Positions 61,530 to 64,000 of a stretch of 64,000 bases of DNA are shown here, one piece after another. The DNA lies in contig NZ_VHIN01000021.1 of assembly GCF_009805585.1 (NCBI RefSeq), positions 1 through 64,000 of the forward strand. Reading direction: 5' to 3'. The DNA is from Glutamicibacter sp. JC586. GTDB lineage: Bacteria; Actinomycetota; Actinomycetes; Actinomycetales; Micrococcaceae. The notes under the pieces were generated by a model, which had not been told where the DNA came from, made no database searches, and worked only from the letters and a program-made list of their open reading frames with translations. Within the stretch, counting starts at the first letter, position 1. Each line of letters begins with the position of its first letter. The position numbers and the translations under genes are program-made.

Positions 61530-63344
61530 ATGCTGTATCTCAAACGACGATTGCTGGCGATAGCAGTCCTAGCGGCCATGGCCACGACCTGCACCGTTGC
61601 TATCAGCCCGGCCATTGCACAACCTCGCCAGGTCGAGAAAATACCCACCGCCACCGGCTATGGTGGATCGGTCAGCACCGTGGACCCTGAAGCCTCGGCG
61701 GCCGCGATGAGCATACTACGCAAGGGAGGTAACGCGGTTGATGCTGCGGTCGCGGCGGCTGCCACTTTGGGCGTCACCGAACCCTACAGCGCTGGCATAG
61801 GAGGCGGCGGCTACTTTGTATACTACAACGCCAAAACCGGCAAGGTCAGAACCATCGACGGTCGCGAAACCTCTCCATCGGCAATGCCCACGGATGCCTT
61901 CAACGATCCTGCCACCGGGGCACCCTACAATTTCACCCCGGAGTTGGTCACCAGCGGGGTGGCAGTGGGCGTACCAGGAACCCCAGCCACGTGGGACCGT
62001 GCGCTAAAACGTTGGGGAACGATGAGTTTGTCCCAGACCCTGAAGCCGGCCATCAAGGTCGCGAAAGCAGGATTTGTGGTTGATCAAACCTTCCGCGATC
62101 AGACCCTCGAAAATAAGCTGCGCTTCAATACTTTCACTTCTACCCAGGACCTGTTCTTGCCCGGAGGTGACGCACCTGCCGTCGGCAGCATTTTCAAGAA
62201 TCCCGACATCGCCAAGACCTACAGCCTGCTGGCCAAAAAGGGAACGGACGCGTTCTACACCGGCCAGGTGGCCCAAGACATCGTGGATTCGGTGACCCGT
62301 CCACCGCTCTCTGGAGACACCGATCTGCCTGTACCGGTGGGCTTCATGTCCACCGATGATCTTGCCGCATACAAGAGCATCGACCGCGCCCCGACCCATG
62401 TGTCATATCGCGGACTGGACGTATACGGCATGGCTCCTTCCAGTAGCGGTGGGACCACGGTAGGTGAGGCCTTGAATATTCTGGAAGGTTATGACCTGAA
62501 GAGCATGCCGACCGAGGAAGTCCTTCACCACTACGTTGAGGCCGCCTCGCTGGCCTTCGCGGACCGGGCTGCTTACGTCGCCGACCCCGCGTTCGTCAAC
62601 ATTCCGCAAAAGGCCCTGACCGACCAGCTCTTCGGCCAGGAACGCGCCTGCAACATTGATTCGGCGACCGCCGGGACCAAACCATTCGCCCCGGGTGATG
62701 TCACCTCCTACGACGGCAAATGCCCGACCTCGACGGTGGCATCCGGCGATGAGACGGACACTGAAAACATCTCCACCACTAACCTGACCGTCGCTGACCG
62801 ATGGGGCAACGTCGTTGAATATACGTTGACCATCGAACAGACCGGCGGATCAGGCATCGTTGTCCCTGAACGTGGTTTCCTGCTGAATAATGAACTCACC
62901 GACTTTAGCCCGACCGGACCTAACCGGATCGAGCCGAATAAGCGCCCCCGTTCCTCTATGTCACCAACGATCGTGCTGAAAGATGGCGCACCATACCTGG
63001 CCCTGGGCTCGCCTGGTGGATCGACCATTATTACTACCGTGCTGCAAACGCTGGTGAACCGTGTAGATCGTGGAATGAACATTTCCCAGGCCGTCGCTGC
63101 CCCTCGCGCAGCACCTTGGAATGGACCAAGCGTCACCGCCGAACCAGAGTTCATCGAACAGTACGCAAGCAAACTAAAACTCTTCGGCCACGATTTCTAC
63201 CCGTCGGGTGATTCCTTTACCGCCGAAGCCGAAATTGGTGCGGCCACCGCCATCGAGTTCGGTCCGAACGGGTTGCAAACCGCCGTTGCTGAACCCACTC
63301 GTCGTGGTGGCGGATCGGCATTGGTTCTGAAACCAGCTAAGTAG
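61530..63344 (+). CDS. ggt: Secreted gamma-glutamyltransferase
   Basis: A 604-residue protein, ATG at 61530 after TAGGAGG. Signal peptide ends at A-I-A near 30. GGT hallmarks: R-K-G-G-N-A-V-D-A-A-V-A, G-I-G-G-G-G-Y-F-V, S-S-S-G-G-T-T-V-G-E, and the N-terminal nucleophile region E-N-I-S-T-T-N-L-T-V-A-D where the precursor is cut before Thr. The G-S-P-G-G-S-T-I oxyanion motif is present. GGT hydrolyses or transfers gamma-glutamyl groups outside the cell, e.g. from glutathione or gamma-glutamyl amines. Confidence 0.94.
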   Translation: MLYLKRRLLAIAVLAAMATTCTVAISPAIAQPRQVEKIPTATGYGGSVSTVDPEASAAAMSILRKGGNAVDAAVAAAATLGVTEPYSAGIGGGGYFVYYNAKTGKVRTIDGRETSPSAMPTDAFNDPATGAPYNFTPELVTSGVAVGVPGTPATWDRALKRWGTMSLSQTLKPAIKVAKAGFVVDQTFRDQTLENKLRFNTFTSTQDLFLPGGDAPAVGSIFKNPDIAKTYSLLAKKGTDAFYTGQVAQDIVDSVTRPPLSGDTDLPVPVGFMSTDDLAAYKSIDRAPTHVSYRGLDVYGMAPSSSGGTTVGEALNILEGYDLKSMPTEEVLHHYVEAASLAFADRAAYVADPAFVNIPQKALTDQLFGQERACNIDSATAGTKPFAPGDVTSYDGKCPTSTVASGDETDTENISTTNLTVADRWGNVVEYTLTIEQTGGSGIVVPERGFLLNNELTDFSPTGPNRIEPNKRPRSSMSPTIVLKDGAPYLALGSPGGSTIITTVLQTLVNRVDRGMNISQAVAAPRAAPWNGPSVTAEPEFIEQYASKLKLFGHDFYPSGDSFTAEAEIGAATAIEFGPNGLQTAVAEPTRRGGGSALVLKPAK

Positions 63345-63373
63345 AAATTCTCAGCGGATCAGACTCATCTATC

Positions 63374-63446
63374 GACAGTTGCTGAGCAGCAAGCCACGTT
63401 GCTCGGCAACTGTCACCATTAGAGCTGCCCAGGGGGGCTCTAATGG
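63374..63446. terminator. Two hairpins between ggt and traG
   Basis: First a 15-bp stem with one wobble (arms 63374-63388 and 63400-63414), then a perfect 10-bp stem (CCATTAGAGC / GCTCTAATGG, 63416-63425 and 63437-63446). They lie in the convergent gap and can stop transcription from both sides. Confidence 0.7.
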
Positions 63447-63455
63447 CGGAACCTC

Positions 63456-64000
63456 TTAGCTGATGCTGCGTTCAACAGCAGTTTGTTCATAGTATTTTTG
63501 CGAGTCCTTCACATCCTGGGTGTAAGGCTTGGCCGAGTAATGCTGCAACTCGATGAGCCCTGCGGGCAGGCCGGAGCTGGTGAGGATTGCCCGACCTCGT
63601 GGCAAGGCAGCCAAGTCGGCCACGTCCAAGATCCGTTCGCGTTGCATCGAACTGGATACCGACCGCCCGGTGCGGTTACTGGTGCTGGAGGAGCGTTTGG
63701 GTACGTCGCGTTCACCGACGAGCTGGGCGAGGAACGGCAAGAACTTATCGTCAGACAAGCCGCTACCGGCGACTCGGATATTGGCCGCGCCCCAGAGCTT
63801 GTTCATACCCTTTTCGCCGTAGGCTTCCACGCCTTGGCTGTAGGACTGGAAGAACGTGGAGACGACGATGCCACGGGAACCGTAGTGTGAATACACGTCC
63901 GGTAGTTCGCGCCAGCGCACCACGTTCGCGGCTTCATCCAACACGGCCGTCAGTGGGGTTTTTAGCCGGCCCCCAGGCTGGCTGGCTGCGGTTTTCTCCG
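63456..64000 (-). CDS. traG: TraG/VirD4-type coupling ATPase, C-terminal part (cut by window edge)
   Basis: The visible 181 residues include L-D-E-A-A-N-V (Walker B like), Y-G-S-R-G-I-V-V-S-T-F-F-Q-S, W-G-A-A-N-I-R and S-G-L-S-D-D-K-F-L, then a tail with L-P-R-G-R-A-I-L. This is the C-terminal ATPase half of type IV coupling proteins (TraM-recognition/TraG-D family), which bring the relaxase-DNA complex to the transfer channel. The frame is open to the right edge; the rest is outside. Together with the MobC-relaxase set it indicates conjugative or mobilisable DNA on both sides of the catabolic island. Confidence 0.88.
   Translation of the reverse strand, partial: EKTAASQPGGRLKTPLTAVLDEAANVVRWRELPDVYSHYGSRGIVVSTFFQSYSQGVEAYGEKGMNKLWGAANIRVAGSGLSDDKFLPFLAQLVGERDVPKRSSSTSNRTGRSVSSSMQRERILDVADLAALPRGRAILTSSGLPAGLIELQHYSAKPYTQDVKDSQKYYEQTAVERSIS

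Noticed and set aside
1-64000. CRISPR arrays, rRNA and tRNA genes
   Set aside because: No regularly spaced repeats and no tRNA or rRNA-like sequence found by reading.

Overview
The window reads as DNA from a high-G+C actinobacterium, most likely a Micrococcaceae member (Arthrobacter/Glutamicibacter type). This is inferred from the gene families (Asp23/Gls24 with DUF2273 and DUF6286, Excalibur/HNH secreted proteins, DUF4913, an actinobacterial plasmid-type ParA) and from frequent GTG/TTG starts; no rRNA, tRNA or CRISPR array was recognised. The middle is a plasmid backbone, so the window is either part of a large mobilisable plasmid or a chromosome carrying an integrated one. The 5' end of a ferrochelatase gene at the left edge argues for a chromosomal or mosaic context.

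Layout. 1-16 kb is a mosaic left arm: partial hemH, a yefM-yoeB toxin-antitoxin pair, a secreted LRR/Ig-like surface protein, a large protein with a HEPN-type motif, a serine resolvase, an ECF sigma/anti-sigma pair divergent from an Asp23/Gls24 envelope operon, a dead resolvase, and an OLD-family ATPase/TOPRIM nuclease with an unknown upstream neighbour. 16.6-17.9 kb is an intact IS3-family element with a 3-bp target duplication. 18-22 kb is the replication/partition core: a small leader gene, a possible antisense RNA, a rep gene containing a row of short hairpins, and parA-parB flanked by TTTCATG-based inverted repeats. 22-37 kb is accessory: umuDC, a PIN-domain protein, secreted HNH and Excalibur proteins, a resolvase with its res site, a DUF2971 protein, a secreted cysteine amidase-like protein, a lipoprotein and several unknowns. 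37-43.4 kb holds another resolvase, an antitoxin/zeta-toxin pair, a MobC-relaxase operon and DUF4913. A roughly 168-bp sequence occurs near 22.0 kb and again, inverted, near 39.5 kb.

43.5-63.4 kb is a different kind of DNA: a catabolic island. After debris (a GntR regulator with a stop codon and an SDR fragment) come two paralogous LysR regulators, aspartase, two paralogous HisD-family dehydrogenases, an amino-acid permease, a tiny Cys-rich peptide gene, and a long plus-strand set: oligopeptide ABC importer (five genes), a serine hydrolase of the beta-lactamase/NylB fold, a GNAT-AAA+ ATPase fusion, and a secreted gamma-glutamyltransferase. The set looks like uptake and breakdown of an unidentified peptide-like or gamma-glutamyl/amino-alcohol compound, with HisD-type oxidation feeding aspartase and the TCA cycle. 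The substrate is not known from sequence. The window closes with the C-terminal part of a TraG/VirD4-type coupling ATPase on the minus strand.

The best candidates for something undescribed are the HisD-HisD-aspartase-GGT island with its GNAT-AAA+ fusion and small Cys-rich peptide, and the inverted 168-bp repeat pair on the plasmid backbone.
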